From contig JADKCL010000011.1 of the NCBI GenBank assembly GCA_016718825.1, positions 1-64,000 on the forward strand: a stretch of DNA of 64,000 bases, given 5' to 3'. The notes below the pieces were generated by a model. The model was not told the DNA's origin, did no database searches, and saw only the letters and a list, made by a program, of their open reading frames with translations. The position numbers were made by a program, and so were the translations under genes. Positions 47,862-56,678 of the stretch are shown in pieces (within the stretch, counting starts at the first letter, position 1; each line of letters starts with the position of its first letter). Source of the stretch: Bacteroidota bacterium. GTDB lineage: Bacteria; Bacteroidota; Bacteroidia; J057; JADKCL01.

Positions 47862-48707
47862 CTAGCCCAAAGCCACGTCCAATACCATCATCACGGTGAA
47901 TCCAACCATGGCACCCATGGTCGCCAAGTCCGTATTTCCTTTGCGATGCGACTCCGGGATCAATTCTTCGACGACCACAAAGATCATGGCGCCTGCAGCG
48001 AAGCTCAAAGCATAAGGCAGCAGTGGCTGCATGACAAGCACGGCAATGGCGCCCAATACGCCTGCGATCGGCTCGACGACCGCCGAAAGCTGTCCGTAAA
48101 AAAAGCTCTTGCGACGGCTGAAACCCTCGCGCCGCAAGGGCATGGACACCGCCAAGCCTTCGGGGAAATTTTGTAGGCCGATCCCGATTGCCAGCGCTAT
48201 GGGGGCAGCCAACATCTCGTAGGTTATAACATCGTGATAGGCGAGTGCACCAAATGCCACACCGACTGCCAATCCTTCTGGAAAGTTGTGCAAAGTGATC
48301 GCAAGCACCAGCAAAATTGAACGGTGCCAAGTGGTCTTGATGCCTTCGGCCTCCTCCGTGCGAAAACCGATGTGCAAGTGGGGCAAAACCTTGTCGATCG
48401 CAAAGAGAAACAATGCCCCGGCCATAAAGCCAACTGCGGCAGGAACCCATGACGGAACCGTTGATTCGCCTGAAAGAAATGCCTCCTCTGACATCTCAAT
48501 GGCGGGAGCCAACAGGGACCAATAGCTCGCGGCAATCATTACACCCGCAGCGAAACCCAGCATGGCATCCAGCAGCTTTTGGTTCACTGTGCGCGTGAAA
48601 AACACCGTCGCAGCGCCCATTGCGGTAATTCCCCAAGTAAAGGTCGTGGCAATCAGCGCCATCCAAATCGGACTCATTCCCAATAACCAATCTCGAATGC
48701 TTCCCAT
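47862..48707 (-). CDS. ZIP family divalent metal transporter
   Basis: A 281-residue membrane protein with about eight helices. The ZIP metal-binding helices are recognised by 'TLHNFPEGLAVGVAFG' and 'GIGLQNFPEGLAVSMPL', the HNxPEG and matching QNFPEG motifs of the GufA subgroup. A further glutamate pair appears in 'MIFVVVEELIPESHR'. It should import zinc or related divalent ions. The gene stands alone, with no visible zinc regulator box. Confidence 0.88.
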   Translation of the reverse strand: MGSIRDWLLGMSPIWMALIATTFTWGITAMGAATVFFTRTVNQKLLDAMLGFAAGVMIAASYWSLLAPAIEMSEEAFLSGESTVPSWVPAAVGFMAGALFLFAIDKVLPHLHIGFRTEEAEGIKTTWHRSILLVLAITLHNFPEGLAVGVAFGALAYHDVITYEMLAAPIALAIGIGLQNFPEGLAVSMPLRREGFSRRKSFFYGQLSAVVEPIAGVLGAIAVLVMQPLLPYALSFAAGAMIFVVVEELIPESHRKGNTDLATMGAMVGFTVMMVLDVALG

Positions 48708-48815
48708 ATCCTTGCGTCTTTAAGGCAACTAAACAAAGAATTTAGACAAATCTAAACTTTTTCAGAATACCCAGCAAACCGAATTCATTGGATGCGGAAG
48801 AATTTTCGTACACGC

Positions 48816-49430
48816 CTAATCTTCAGCCGACTCCAAAGAAAGCACCAATGCGCGCAATTCGGTTTGAAGACTGCGCGTATGGTCTTTGGAATACCAAAGT
48901 TGCATGTCAATGATAAACTCGGCGTAGGGCTTGCGATCGGGCAAAGCCTTGTAGTCGATGATCAGTTGTTGCGCGGCCTGCGGTCTCGGTCCCCAAGTGG
49001 CGACAACTTGACCAGAAGAGAGGTCCGTGACAATCAGTTTGGGGATCGATCGACCTCCATTGGTCAGGTATTGATCCATAAAATCGAGATTATCGTCACG
49101 CAAGATCATTTCCAGTTTAATCTGTGGATGGTCTTTGACAGCTTTTGCGATAACCGGCAAATTTTGTCCTACGTCACCACACCATGCCTCAGAGATCACC
49201 ATCCAATGATATTTGCCTTTGAGGCCATTCAATGCAGCCGTAAGTGCAGGATCGATTTCGGTTGTCTTAAAAATGCGGTGCATCCGCTGTACGCTCATTT
49301 TGGTGTACTCAACATACTCAGGCGTTTGTATTGCGCCTGTGGTTTTGTTTTCAGCAAGCAATGCTTCGCACAAGGCGACATAATCTTCGTAGCTGTAAAC
49401 AACCCTAGAATTTTCGATTACATTATCCAT
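48816..49430 (-). CDS. Thioredoxin-family protein
   Basis: The 204-residue protein has a thioredoxin-like fold with 'WMVISEAWCGDVGQNLPVIA' and 'SIPKLIVTDLSSGQVVATWG'. The active-site region is WCGDV: one cysteine of the usual CxxC is missing, which is normal for this Thioredoxin_9-type group in Bacteroidota. It lacks a signal peptide and so acts in the cytosol, perhaps in peroxide or thiol control. The partner is unknown. Upstream lies a short palindrome, gggttaaaaccc, near 49453. Confidence 0.75.
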   Translation of the reverse strand: MDNVIENSRVVYSYEDYVALCEALLAENKTTGAIQTPEYVEYTKMSVQRMHRIFKTTEIDPALTAALNGLKGKYHWMVISEAWCGDVGQNLPVIAKAVKDHPQIKLEMILRDDNLDFMDQYLTNGGRSIPKLIVTDLSSGQVVATWGPRPQAAQQLIIDYKALPDRKPYAEFIIDMQLWYSKDHTRSLQTELRALVLSLESAED

Positions 49431-49540
49431 ACTTCTCCATTCAATTCTAAAGGGTTAAAACCCATAGCAGGTTAAAATAGTTCAAAAAAGGATGGTTTAG
49501 GCAGCATTTTGTATTAATTCTCATTTCACGCTGCCAATCG

Positions 49541-49572
49541 TTTCCTCCTGTGGACAGGGTTTGCTAATTTTG
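49541..49572 (+). promoter_or_regulatory. Promoter for cyclophilin gene
   Basis: TTTC at 49541-49544, a 20-bp gap and TAATTTTG at 49565-49572 fit the TTTG-N19-21-TAnnTTTG Bacteroidota promoter. The ATG at 49579 follows 6 bp later, so the transcript would have little or no leader. Confidence 0.55.
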
Positions 49573-49578
49573 CCTCCT

Positions 49579-50017
49579 ATGAAAATTGCTGAAATACATA
49601 CTGCGAAAGGTCTGCTGAAGGCGGAGCTTTACGAAAAAGAGGCGCCGAAGACCGTTCAAAACTTCGTTGATCTTGCCAACAAAGGCTTTTACAATGGTCT
49701 GAATTTCCACCGCGTATTGCCAGGTTTTGTGATCCAGGGTGGATGTCCCGAAGGTACAGGCCGCGGCGGTCCCGGCTACCGCATTCCCTGCGAAACCCAT
49801 GGCGAGAAGCAATTCCATGACCGTGGCGTTTTGTCAATGGCCCATGCAGGTAAAGATACCGGCGGTTCCCAGTTTTTTATCGTATTGAGCCGCAGCTCGA
49901 CTGCCCACTTGGACCGTCAACACATGCTTTGGCAAAGTGTTTGAAGGTTTGGAATTTCTGGATGGCATCAAGCAAGGCGACAAGATCGAAAAAATCGTGA
50001 TCGTCGAGCAAGCTTGA
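49579..50017 (+). CDS. Cyclophilin-type peptidylprolyl isomerase, frameshifted near C-terminus
   Basis: The first 122 codons encode a cyclophilin: 'NFVDLANKGFYNGLNFHRVL' with catalytic Arg, 'FVIQGGCPEGTGRGGPGY', and 'LSMAHAGKDTGGSQFFIVL'. After 'HLDRQH' the frame stops at 49944, but the next frame continues 'CFGKVFEGLEFLDGIKQGDK' to the TGA at 50015-50017, the normal cyclophilin end. Losing one CA unit from a CACACA run at about 49918 explains the shift (expected QHTCFGKV). The protein lacks a signal peptide and should be cytosolic. The break is probably a sequence error. Confidence 0.82.
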
Positions 50018-50056
50018 CCCGATACCCGTTGACGCAGCATTTGTTGCGCTAAACAG

Positions 50057-50117
50057 AACGATGCAATTTCTGCGAATTGGCTTGGAAGGCTGATCCCGCA
50101 GGGAATTGCATCGTTTT
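50057..50117 (+). terminator. Possible terminator after cyclophilin gene
   Basis: A 12-bp perfect stem, aacgatgcaatt (50057-50068) with aattgcatcgtt (50104-50115), is followed by ttgatttt. The 35-nt loop is long for a Rho-independent terminator. Confidence 0.5.
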
Positions 50118-50182
50118 GATTTTGTCGTTGTAGACCGTTTGGACACTACTTTCACGCATTCAATAAAATTCTTGGCCCATCA

Positions 50183-50216
50183 TTGGCTGCAACCATTCCA
50201 AAACGCAGTAACTTTG
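50183..50216 (+). promoter_or_regulatory. Promoter for second M1 peptidase gene
   Basis: TTGG at 50183-50186, a 22-bp gap and TAACTTTG at 50209-50216 resemble the Bacteroidota promoter. The ATG is 8 bp downstream. Confidence 0.45.
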
Positions 50217-50224
50217 TTGTGTAG

Positions 50225-52471
50225 ATGAATGGGAAGCGGCAAATGTTGAACGATGTGCAAATGAGGCACTTATGTGTCTTGGTTTGGGCCACCTCCTTGT
50301 GCTTCGAATTACTGCCTGCCCAAAACGCAAATCCCTTCCAGCCTTTTTCCTGGGAATGGCCTACACCGAGTGCTTCGCGCTTGGCGTCCGGCGCACCCGG
50401 TCCCTCCTATTGGCAACAATCCGCCGATTACAAAATTGATGTGGTGCTCGACGACGTGCGGCAGCGCCTCACCGGGGACGAATCCGTGACCTACCACAAT
50501 CGGAGTCCGCATACCCTCACCTACCTGTGGATGCAGCTCGATCAGAACCTGCGCAAACCCGATGCGATGATCCGGCAGATCACCCAAGGCAAGAGTTTCT
50601 CCAATCCCTCCCAATATGACCGGCACTTTACCCAGGAACCGACGTTTGTGGGTGGAATCGAAGATTTGCAGGTTACGAGTGGTGGTCGCCCCGTGACGCA
50701 TACGGTCGTGGAGACCAACATGCGCGTGGACCTCGCCAAGCCGTTGGCCCCTGGCGATTCCGTGCAATTGCAGCTCCATTGGAGCTTTGCCATCAACGAC
50801 GCCCGTGCCGCCGAAGGCCGCAGCGGCTATGAATTTTTTCCCGAGGACGGAAACTACATCTACGAAATCGCGCAATTCTACCCCAGAATGTGTGTCTACG
50901 ACGACGTCAAAGGCTGGGAAAACCAACCTTTCGTCGGTCCCGCCGAATTCGGCTTGGAATTTGGTGACTTTGATTTGCGCATCGATGTGCCCGAAGACCA
51001 TGTGGTGACGGCGAGTGGTAGCCTGCAAAACCCCAAAGAAGTGCTTTCCAAAGAGCAACAGGAGCGATTGGCAAACTTGAATGCCCAACCTGGCAAGCCG
51101 CAGTTTATCGTCAAGCCCGAAGAAGCCAAGGCCAATCAAAAATCCAAGGCCAAGGGCCGCAAAGTCTGGCATTTCCAAGCGTCGAATGTCCGTGACGTGG
51201 CATTTGCAAGCTCCCGGAAATTTGCCTGGGACGCGGCCTATGTCCAAATCGGCGCCAACAAGGTGCTTACGCAGTCGCTTTACCCCAACGAGGCCATTCC
51301 TCTTTGGGACAAGTATGCCACGCATGCCATCATCCACACCTTGCAGACCTATTCGCGGTTGTCGATCGACTACCCCTATCCAGTAGCGACGGCGGTGCAT
51401 GGGCCTGTCTGGGGAATGGAATATCCGACCTTGGCATTTTGCGGCGGGCGTCCGACCTCGTCGGGCTATTATTCGCGACAGGCCAAATACCTGATGATCG
51501 GCGTCGTGATCCACGAAGTCGGACACAATTTTTTCCCGATGATCGTCAACAGCAACGAGCGCCGCTGGGCTTGGATGGACGAAGGGTTGAATTCGTTTTG
51601 TCAGATCATTGCCGAACAAACCTTTGAAAAGGGTTTCCCGCTTCGTCGCGGACCGGCAGACAACCTTGCGGACTTCATGCTGAGTTCCGACCATCAGCCG
51701 ATCATGACGAACCCGGAGTCGTTGCGCGACAATGCAAGCATCAGCTATGAGAAGACTGCGGTCGGGCTTTATATCTTGCGAAATGAGGTCATGGGGCCGA
51801 CAGCATTTGACATGGCTTTCAAGGAATATGCCCGTCGATGGGCCTTCCGGCATCCGGAGCCGGCTGACTTTTTCCGCACCATCGAAGATGCCTCGGGCCA
51901 TGCTTTGAGTTGGTTTTGGCGCACGTGGTTCTACGAATCACAATCCCTGGAAATGGGGATCGGGAAGGTCAAGCATTTCCTGCTTTCCAAAAACAGGGCA
52001 GCCAAAGGATATGTCGATCCACATCAGATTGCGATGCCGGGACCGACCTCTTGGTCCTGCTATTCCGACGACAAACCGGAACTGACCGACCACTATTCAG
52101 GCATGGAAAGCACGAGCGCCGAGGCCAACGACGAATTTTTGCGGGACTTGTTGCAGCAGGCAAAGGCCAAGCCTGACACCTCCACCGCCCTTCATGCCTA
52201 TCAAATAGTTGTCGAGCGGAATGGCGGCTGCATTTTGCCCGTGCAAGTACAGGCGCTCTTCGCCGATGGTAGCCGCGTGCGGTACCGCCTGCCTGCCGAA
52301 GTTTGGATGCAGGGCAATCCGACATTCGTCAAGGAAATCTATTCTGACCGTCCGATTTTGGCCTTTGTCTTGGATCCGGATCACCTCATTCCCGACACTG
52401 ACCGCAGCAACGACATCTTCCCGCGGGAAAATGGCCGGCAACAGTTTGAGACGGCCGACCTCAGGAAATAG
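50225..52471 (+). CDS. M1 family metallopeptidase, secreted
   Basis: The 748-residue product has a signal-like N-terminus (MRHLCVLVWATSLCFELLPA after a short leader), an N-terminal beta domain ('YKIDVVLDDVRQRLTGDESV'), and the gluzincin site HEVGH at 430-434 with Glu453 in 'WAWMDEGLNSF'. The Bacteroidota-type insertion 'KAKGRKVWHFQASNVRDVAF' precedes it. It is distinct from the M1 gene at 43992: the third ligand lies in MDEG rather than NEGFA. The enzyme should act on peptides outside the cytoplasm. Confidence 0.9.
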   Translation: MNGKRQMLNDVQMRHLCVLVWATSLCFELLPAQNANPFQPFSWEWPTPSASRLASGAPGPSYWQQSADYKIDVVLDDVRQRLTGDESVTYHNRSPHTLTYLWMQLDQNLRKPDAMIRQITQGKSFSNPSQYDRHFTQEPTFVGGIEDLQVTSGGRPVTHTVVETNMRVDLAKPLAPGDSVQLQLHWSFAINDARAAEGRSGYEFFPEDGNYIYEIAQFYPRMCVYDDVKGWENQPFVGPAEFGLEFGDFDLRIDVPEDHVVTASGSLQNPKEVLSKEQQERLANLNAQPGKPQFIVKPEEAKANQKSKAKGRKVWHFQASNVRDVAFASSRKFAWDAAYVQIGANKVLTQSLYPNEAIPLWDKYATHAIIHTLQTYSRLSIDYPYPVATAVHGPVWGMEYPTLAFCGGRPTSSGYYSRQAKYLMIGVVIHEVGHNFFPMIVNSNERRWAWMDEGLNSFCQIIAEQTFEKGFPLRRGPADNLADFMLSSDHQPIMTNPESLRDNASISYEKTAVGLYILRNEVMGPTAFDMAFKEYARRWAFRHPEPADFFRTIEDASGHALSWFWRTWFYESQSLEMGIGKVKHFLLSKNRAAKGYVDPHQIAMPGPTSWSCYSDDKPELTDHYSGMESTSAEANDEFLRDLLQQAKAKPDTSTALHAYQIVVERNGGCILPVQVQALFADGSRVRYRLPAEVWMQGNPTFVKEIYSDRPILAFVLDPDHLIPDTDRSNDIFPRENGRQQFETADLRK

Positions 52472-52519
52472 CCAAGCCGTAAAATTTTTGTAACATTGGC
52501 CTCGATTGAGACCACATCC

Positions 52520-53267
52520 ATGCGTTACCAACGATTTGCCTTCCCGTTTGCCTTTGCCCTGTTGCTGATTTTTTCATGCAATCCGCCTGCACAGGAACCG
52601 AAAACCATTCCGACGGAACCGCAACCACCCGTTGAAAAGCCCGTGGAGCAACCCAAACCGATGTCGGAATACGAAAAAATGTTCCGGGATTCAGGCTTGG
52701 TCGATCTCGAAGAATACATTCCGGGAATCAAGATCGACCTGAAATACACCACCCTCGACAACTTCGTGAAGGCCGATGTCTATGGCGACTTGGAAAAATG
52801 TTTCCTTCGAAAGGAAGCCGCTGAAAAATTGAAAAAGGCCCAGGAACTGCTCCACGAACAGCATCCCAACTATACTTTGCTCGTTTTTGACGGCGTGCGT
52901 CCGTTTCGTGTGCAGCAGTTTATGTGGGATTCGTTGCACATTCCCAACAAACGGAATTACCTCGCGCCGCCTTCTGAAGGTTCGATTCACAACTATGGCT
53001 GCGCCGTGGACTTGAGCATCGCCGACAGTCTCGGTCAAGGAGCTGGACATGGGAACGCCGTTTGACTTTTTTGGCGAATTGGCGCAACCGCAGTTGGAAG
53101 GTCAAATGCTGGCGAATGGCAAACTCACCCAGGAGCAACATGCCAACCGGATGCTACTGCGCTCCACCATGCGCAAAGCTGGATTTTTTGACATCAAAAC
53201 GGAGTGGTGGCATTTCAACGCCTTCGGCAGTAGTGCGGTCAAGCGCACCTACACCCGTTTGCCCTGA
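52520..53267 (+). CDS. VanX-type D-Ala-D-Ala dipeptidase (M15D) lipoprotein, frameshifted
   Basis: The ATG at 52520 gives a lipoprotein signal (LLLIFSC) and a proline-rich linker, then an M15D domain: 'YIPGIKIDLKYTTLDNFV' and zinc site 'SIHNYGCAVDLSI' (SxHxxGxAxD). The frame ends early, at 53065. Removing one G from GG at about 53037-53038 restores 'SLGQELDMGTPFDFFGEL' and the rest of the domain to 53267, with the second zinc His in 'TEWWHFNAF'. The enzyme would cleave D-Ala-D-Ala or other muropeptides in the periplasm. Vancomycin resistance is not implied. The two stop codons at the 3' ends abut as TGATCA. Confidence 0.8.
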
Positions 53268-54692
53268 TCAGGCGGCAGGTTTCAGCAGGAAATTGAGCAA
53301 GAATTGCATCGAATCGGCGGCCGGTTGAGGTCCGTCGGGGCCGTCCAATCCGAAGTATTCCTTGAGGCGCAATCCGAATGCAGCATTGACCAACAAACGG
53401 GCATTGCCATTCTCATCCAAGACGGGTTCCATTTGCGCTGTCACGTCGAGCGGTACTTTGACCGACATGAATTCGAGTTGGCCGCGGACCGCAAATTGGG
53501 TGAGCACCCCGAAGGCAAGCTTGGGATTCTCCATACTGATCATTTTCTCGAATGTAAAAAATGCCTTGGGGTCCTTGAGGATGCCGATCATTTCATGGAC
53601 GTGCGCATCCAAGCCTTGATCACCCATCGTCAGCGAACCGGTCTCAATGCCAAATTTGCCCATCGCTTGTTCGATGCCGGGTCCGGCGGACAATTCGAGG
53701 TTGCCGAACAGTGTCTTGACTTCGCCGGCATAGTAATCCATTGGCGCGAGGAAGCTGAAGTTGAGCACCGACCCGCCCGCCTCTACGGGACCCGCGAATT
53801 CCCACTTTGTTCCCAAGCTGACGTTGGTAGCAGGAGTAGCAGCTGCTCCCTCGGGCGCTTTCGGAAGTTTCAGGCCCAGTTCTTCCCAAGATTTTGTGAT
53901 CGTATTGGCAGGAACGGGCAACATGCCATCGCCTTTGGTGGTACTCGCCAATTGTGCCGCGATCTCCGCCTGAAGCACCTTTCCGGCTTCCTCCACGACT
54001 TTTTCCCAGCTTTTCCAGGTGCCTTCGAATGGTTTTTCGAAACGTTTGTAAATGGGCTCGATGCAATTGAACTGGGAATACATTTCGGCGGAGAGGAAAA
54101 ATTTGCCGTCGGTACCGTGGTACGGATAAATCGCAAGGTACATCGCGCGGTCACTGCGTTGGGCGGTGTAAAGCGTCTGAAGGGTAAAATTGTTCGCGCC
54201 TCTTGCCAAGGCTGCAAGTGCAGCTTTTTGAAAAGCAGCTGCATCGTGACCCTCAGGTACCACGCCAGCGAGGGCGGTAATTTTCACTGGCGAAAACACC
54301 GTTGCGCGGTCTCTTTTCCAAACGAGCACATCATGCTTTTCATTGGTTGCTAGCGGTTGCGGCATGCGGCTCACGGTGCGGATGAAGGTCTTGAGTTTGT
54401 CGATGTATTGGTAACGGCCGATGTACAGCGAGCGCCCCAGGTGATTCTGAAAGTAAATGCTGGGCGTAAATGTGACCTCGGCGGGCGCACCTTTGGAAAT
54501 GTTTTTTTCCGTCAATGTTATACCTTGGCTTTTGGCCATTTCCTTGATCTGCGGCAGGAACTTTTCCTTGAAATCCTTGGTGACAGCCGCCTCGGCATCA
54601 CCCGTGAAGACGATCAATTCGCCGCCGCCGGCAAATGCGGTTTGCTGAAAAATGGCCACAATGGCCAACAAGAAGATGATTCGAATTTTCAT
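53268..54692 (-). CDS. Secreted protein with YceI-like C-terminal domain
   Basis: The ATG at 54692 gives 474 residues with a signal peptide (IIFLLAIVAIFQQTAFA). The N-terminal half, starting GELIVFTGDAEAAV, resembles a thioredoxin-like or conserved periplasmic domain without a CxxC. The C-terminal 180 residues follow the YceI lipid-binding beta-barrel pattern: 'GTKWEFAGPVEAGGSVLNFS', 'TGSLTMGDQGLDAHVHEM' and 'DPKAFFTFEKM', closing with an 'AAFGLRLKEYFGL' strand. YceI proteins bind polyisoprenoids. The fusion is unusual. The exact role is unknown. Confidence 0.6.
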   Translation of the reverse strand: MKIRIIFLLAIVAIFQQTAFAGGGELIVFTGDAEAAVTKDFKEKFLPQIKEMAKSQGITLTEKNISKGAPAEVTFTPSIYFQNHLGRSLYIGRYQYIDKLKTFIRTVSRMPQPLATNEKHDVLVWKRDRATVFSPVKITALAGVVPEGHDAAAFQKAALAALARGANNFTLQTLYTAQRSDRAMYLAIYPYHGTDGKFFLSAEMYSQFNCIEPIYKRFEKPFEGTWKSWEKVVEEAGKVLQAEIAAQLASTTKGDGMLPVPANTITKSWEELGLKLPKAPEGAAATPATNVSLGTKWEFAGPVEAGGSVLNFSFLAPMDYYAGEVKTLFGNLELSAGPGIEQAMGKFGIETGSLTMGDQGLDAHVHEMIGILKDPKAFFTFEKMISMENPKLAFGVLTQFAVRGQLEFMSVKVPLDVTAQMEPVLDENGNARLLVNAAFGLRLKEYFGLDGPDGPQPAADSMQFLLNFLLKPAA

Positions 54693-54800
54693 TTTTCCTT
54701 TGTGCATGGAAACCGACCAACAGGAAGTCGGAACCGCTACATCCTAAACGCAGCTACAGATTAAATGTTGCAACATGTAATTTTTAATCGGCCTCCGGAA

Positions 54801-55955
54801 TCAAGTATCCGTCCTGACGTTGTCCCATTCCTGGTCGAAGTAGCAGCGCAGCCAATTGAGTGCATAGTGGCGTTCGTAGACCACACCGGATTCCATGTTG
54901 GCCGGGGCAGCCTCTCCGCGGAGGCGGGCATTCACCACCGCCCAGTTGAGGCGGTAAGCCAAGTCGCATTGGTCCAAAATCTCTCCGACCGATCGCAGCG
55001 TGCTTTTGGCGAGGAAAGCCTCAAAGCTACCCGCTTCATGGATGACCTGTACAGATTTGGGGACATCGCAGATTTTGTCGGGGAATTCGAGCGAATCGAT
55101 GTGCCCGAGGACCCAAAGCAGGGTCCAAAGGCTTTCGTAACGCCAGATGAAGTTGATTTTGTCTTGCTGCGAAGGATTCGGATTTTGTATAAACGCACTT
55201 TCCTGCGGGCTGAGGAAGGGGGCGATCCCGAAGGCGGCGATGACTTGTTGCACGATTTCGTCTTCCAAGCCTTCGGCTTTGACTGCGACAATCATGAGGG
55301 CCAAGGCCCTTTGCGCCACCTCGGCTACCGGCCGGATGCGGGCAATTTCGTCGCCTTCGATCGGCGGCAGCGCCGAAGCCACCGGAATTTTTCGCGCGAT
55401 CAACAACGCATTCGTCTTGCTTTTGCGTGCACTTCCGGATTCGGTCACAGGCGTCAAAGCGTCAAATTCGGAGGAATCGACCTGAACTGGTAATTCAGAG
55501 ATGCCGCTCCGACCTTGAAAGTCCATGATGAGTTTGCCGGTTTTGTCGAGCATCTTGCTGCCTTGCCAGAAAATAATGGCGTCCAAGGACTCGGCTACAG
55601 CAAAAACAGCTTCCTCAAGACCACGCAATCCGCCAGGGGCTTGCACATCGATCGCCAAACGGCTCGTCGCAATTTTGGTGCGCAACCGCGCCAAAATATC
55701 CGGATTGTCGGCCGGAATGCTCTGGTACACGTGCTGCAGTCGTTTCTTGGCTTCTACCAATTGTCCTTCATCCAGCGGCATAAACGTCACGGTTGCCTTG
55801 GTAAACAGCTTGCGCCGCGTCACGGAAACCGTTCGCCAATTCTCAGCGGTGCCTTCGGTAGAAAAGCCGTCCGCACCGTAGGCGATCGTCAGGCGTTGAT
55901 GAACCAGCGCCAGATCAGTAACGTTGCTCAGGAGAATGCAATTTTCGTTGGCCAT
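54801..55955 (-). CDS. DUF4272 domain-containing protein
   Basis: A 384-residue cytosolic protein. The C-terminal half carries the DUF4272 pattern, in 'EIARIRPVAEVAQRALALMI', 'FLSPQESAFIQNPNPSQQDK', 'FIWRYESLWTLLWVLGHI' and 'QCDLAYRLNWAVVNARLRGE'. The N-terminal part ('LVHQRLTIAYGADGFSTEGT') looks separate. The biochemical role of DUF4272 is not known; the domain is often found near other unknowns in Bacteroidota. Downstream on the same strand lies nothing until 54692. Upstream, a heptamer array begins 6 bp before the start codon. Confidence 0.75.
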   Translation of the reverse strand: MANENCILLSNVTDLALVHQRLTIAYGADGFSTEGTAENWRTVSVTRRKLFTKATVTFMPLDEGQLVEAKKRLQHVYQSIPADNPDILARLRTKIATSRLAIDVQAPGGLRGLEEAVFAVAESLDAIIFWQGSKMLDKTGKLIMDFQGRSGISELPVQVDSSEFDALTPVTESGSARKSKTNALLIARKIPVASALPPIEGDEIARIRPVAEVAQRALALMIVAVKAEGLEDEIVQQVIAAFGIAPFLSPQESAFIQNPNPSQQDKINFIWRYESLWTLLWVLGHIDSLEFPDKICDVPKSVQVIHEAGSFEAFLAKSTLRSVGEILDQCDLAYRLNWAVVNARLRGEAAPANMESGVVYERHYALNWLRCYFDQEWDNVRTDT

Positions 55956-55960
55956 AGGGA

Positions 55961-55995
55961 AGTGAAAAGTGATTAGTGAAAAGTGAAAAGTGCTT
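55961..55995. repeat. Heptamer array before the DUF4272 gene
   Basis: Five tandem units, agtgaaa, agtgatt, agtgaaa, agtgaaa and agtgctt, lie immediately upstream of the DUF4272 start codon. They are a further member of the window's heptamer class, here without a visible inverted partner. Confidence 0.5.
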
Positions 55996-56012
55996 TTGAG
56001 CCTAATTCCTTA

Positions 56013-56678
56013 TTAGCTGAGTTGATGGTGGGTTTGGAAACGGTTGGCGCCGCCGTATTCTTCGAGCAGGCCTACGGCCATTTGCATGGCTTCGCTAAGA
56101 TGTGCACTGCCGCCGAATGCGTAGAAGGCCATCAGGAAATTTTTGGTTTCGGGGCGCACCATGGTGCGTTCCGAGTCGCTCGTCGGGGTGCCAAAGGCGC
56201 CGAGGTCATCACGCATCACCGGGAAATATTCGATGTTCATCTCGCCACGGCCGATGGTGATATAGGGTTCGTCGGCGCGGCCGATGCCCAAGATCGGTTC
56301 GCCCACGATCTTGTCGGAATCCCATCCACCGATCGAGAAGCCGGTACGGATGGAGACCAAGTTGAGCAGATCCACGACATTGTTGACTTGGTAAATGCCC
56401 TTGCCCTGCAATACGCGTCGGATCAGTGCCTCGGCACTCGGACGGTAGCGGCTGGGCTCCTTGCCCAGTGCGCGGTAGGCGTCGCGGGTGTCGGCGATCG
56501 TTGGAATTTCGTGAATGCCTTCGACTTTGAGATTGGCCATACGCTCTGCGCAGGCTGCTTCGATTTCAGCCAGCAATTCGGCAGGGGTGTCGGTGACTTC
56601 GACATTGCATTGAATGCAACCCAAAGTAAGCCGCGGACAAAGTGCTTGAATTTCGGGGGAGACGAGCGGTACAATCAT
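56013..56678 (-). CDS. B3/B4 tRNA-binding domain protein
   Basis: The 221-residue protein resembles the B3/B4 domain of phenylalanyl-tRNA synthetase beta subunit as a stand-alone unit: 'IPTIADTRDAYRALGKEPSR', 'RPSAEALIRRVLQGKGIYQV' and 'VVDLLNLVSIRTGFSIGG' are its hallmarks. Stand-alone B3/B4 proteins may edit or bind tRNA or act on amino-acid adducts; their role is unclear. No signal peptide is seen. Its start overlaps the WG-repeat gene by 4 bp (ATGA), implying translational coupling. Confidence 0.8.
   Translation of the reverse strand: MIVPLVSPEIQALCPRLTLGCIQCNVEVTDTPAELLAEIEAACAERMANLKVEGIHEIPTIADTRDAYRALGKEPSRYRPSAEALIRRVLQGKGIYQVNNVVDLLNLVSIRTGFSIGGWDSDKIVGEPILGIGRADEPYITIGRGEMNIEYFPVMRDDLGAFGTPTSDSERTMVRPETKNFLMAFYAFGGSAHLSEAMQMAVGLLEEYGGANRFQTHHQLS

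Noticed and set aside
52520..53267. Vancomycin resistance gene vanX
   Set aside because: Only the M15D dipeptidase family is shown. There is no vanH, vanA or regulator nearby, and such enzymes commonly serve peptidoglycan turnover.
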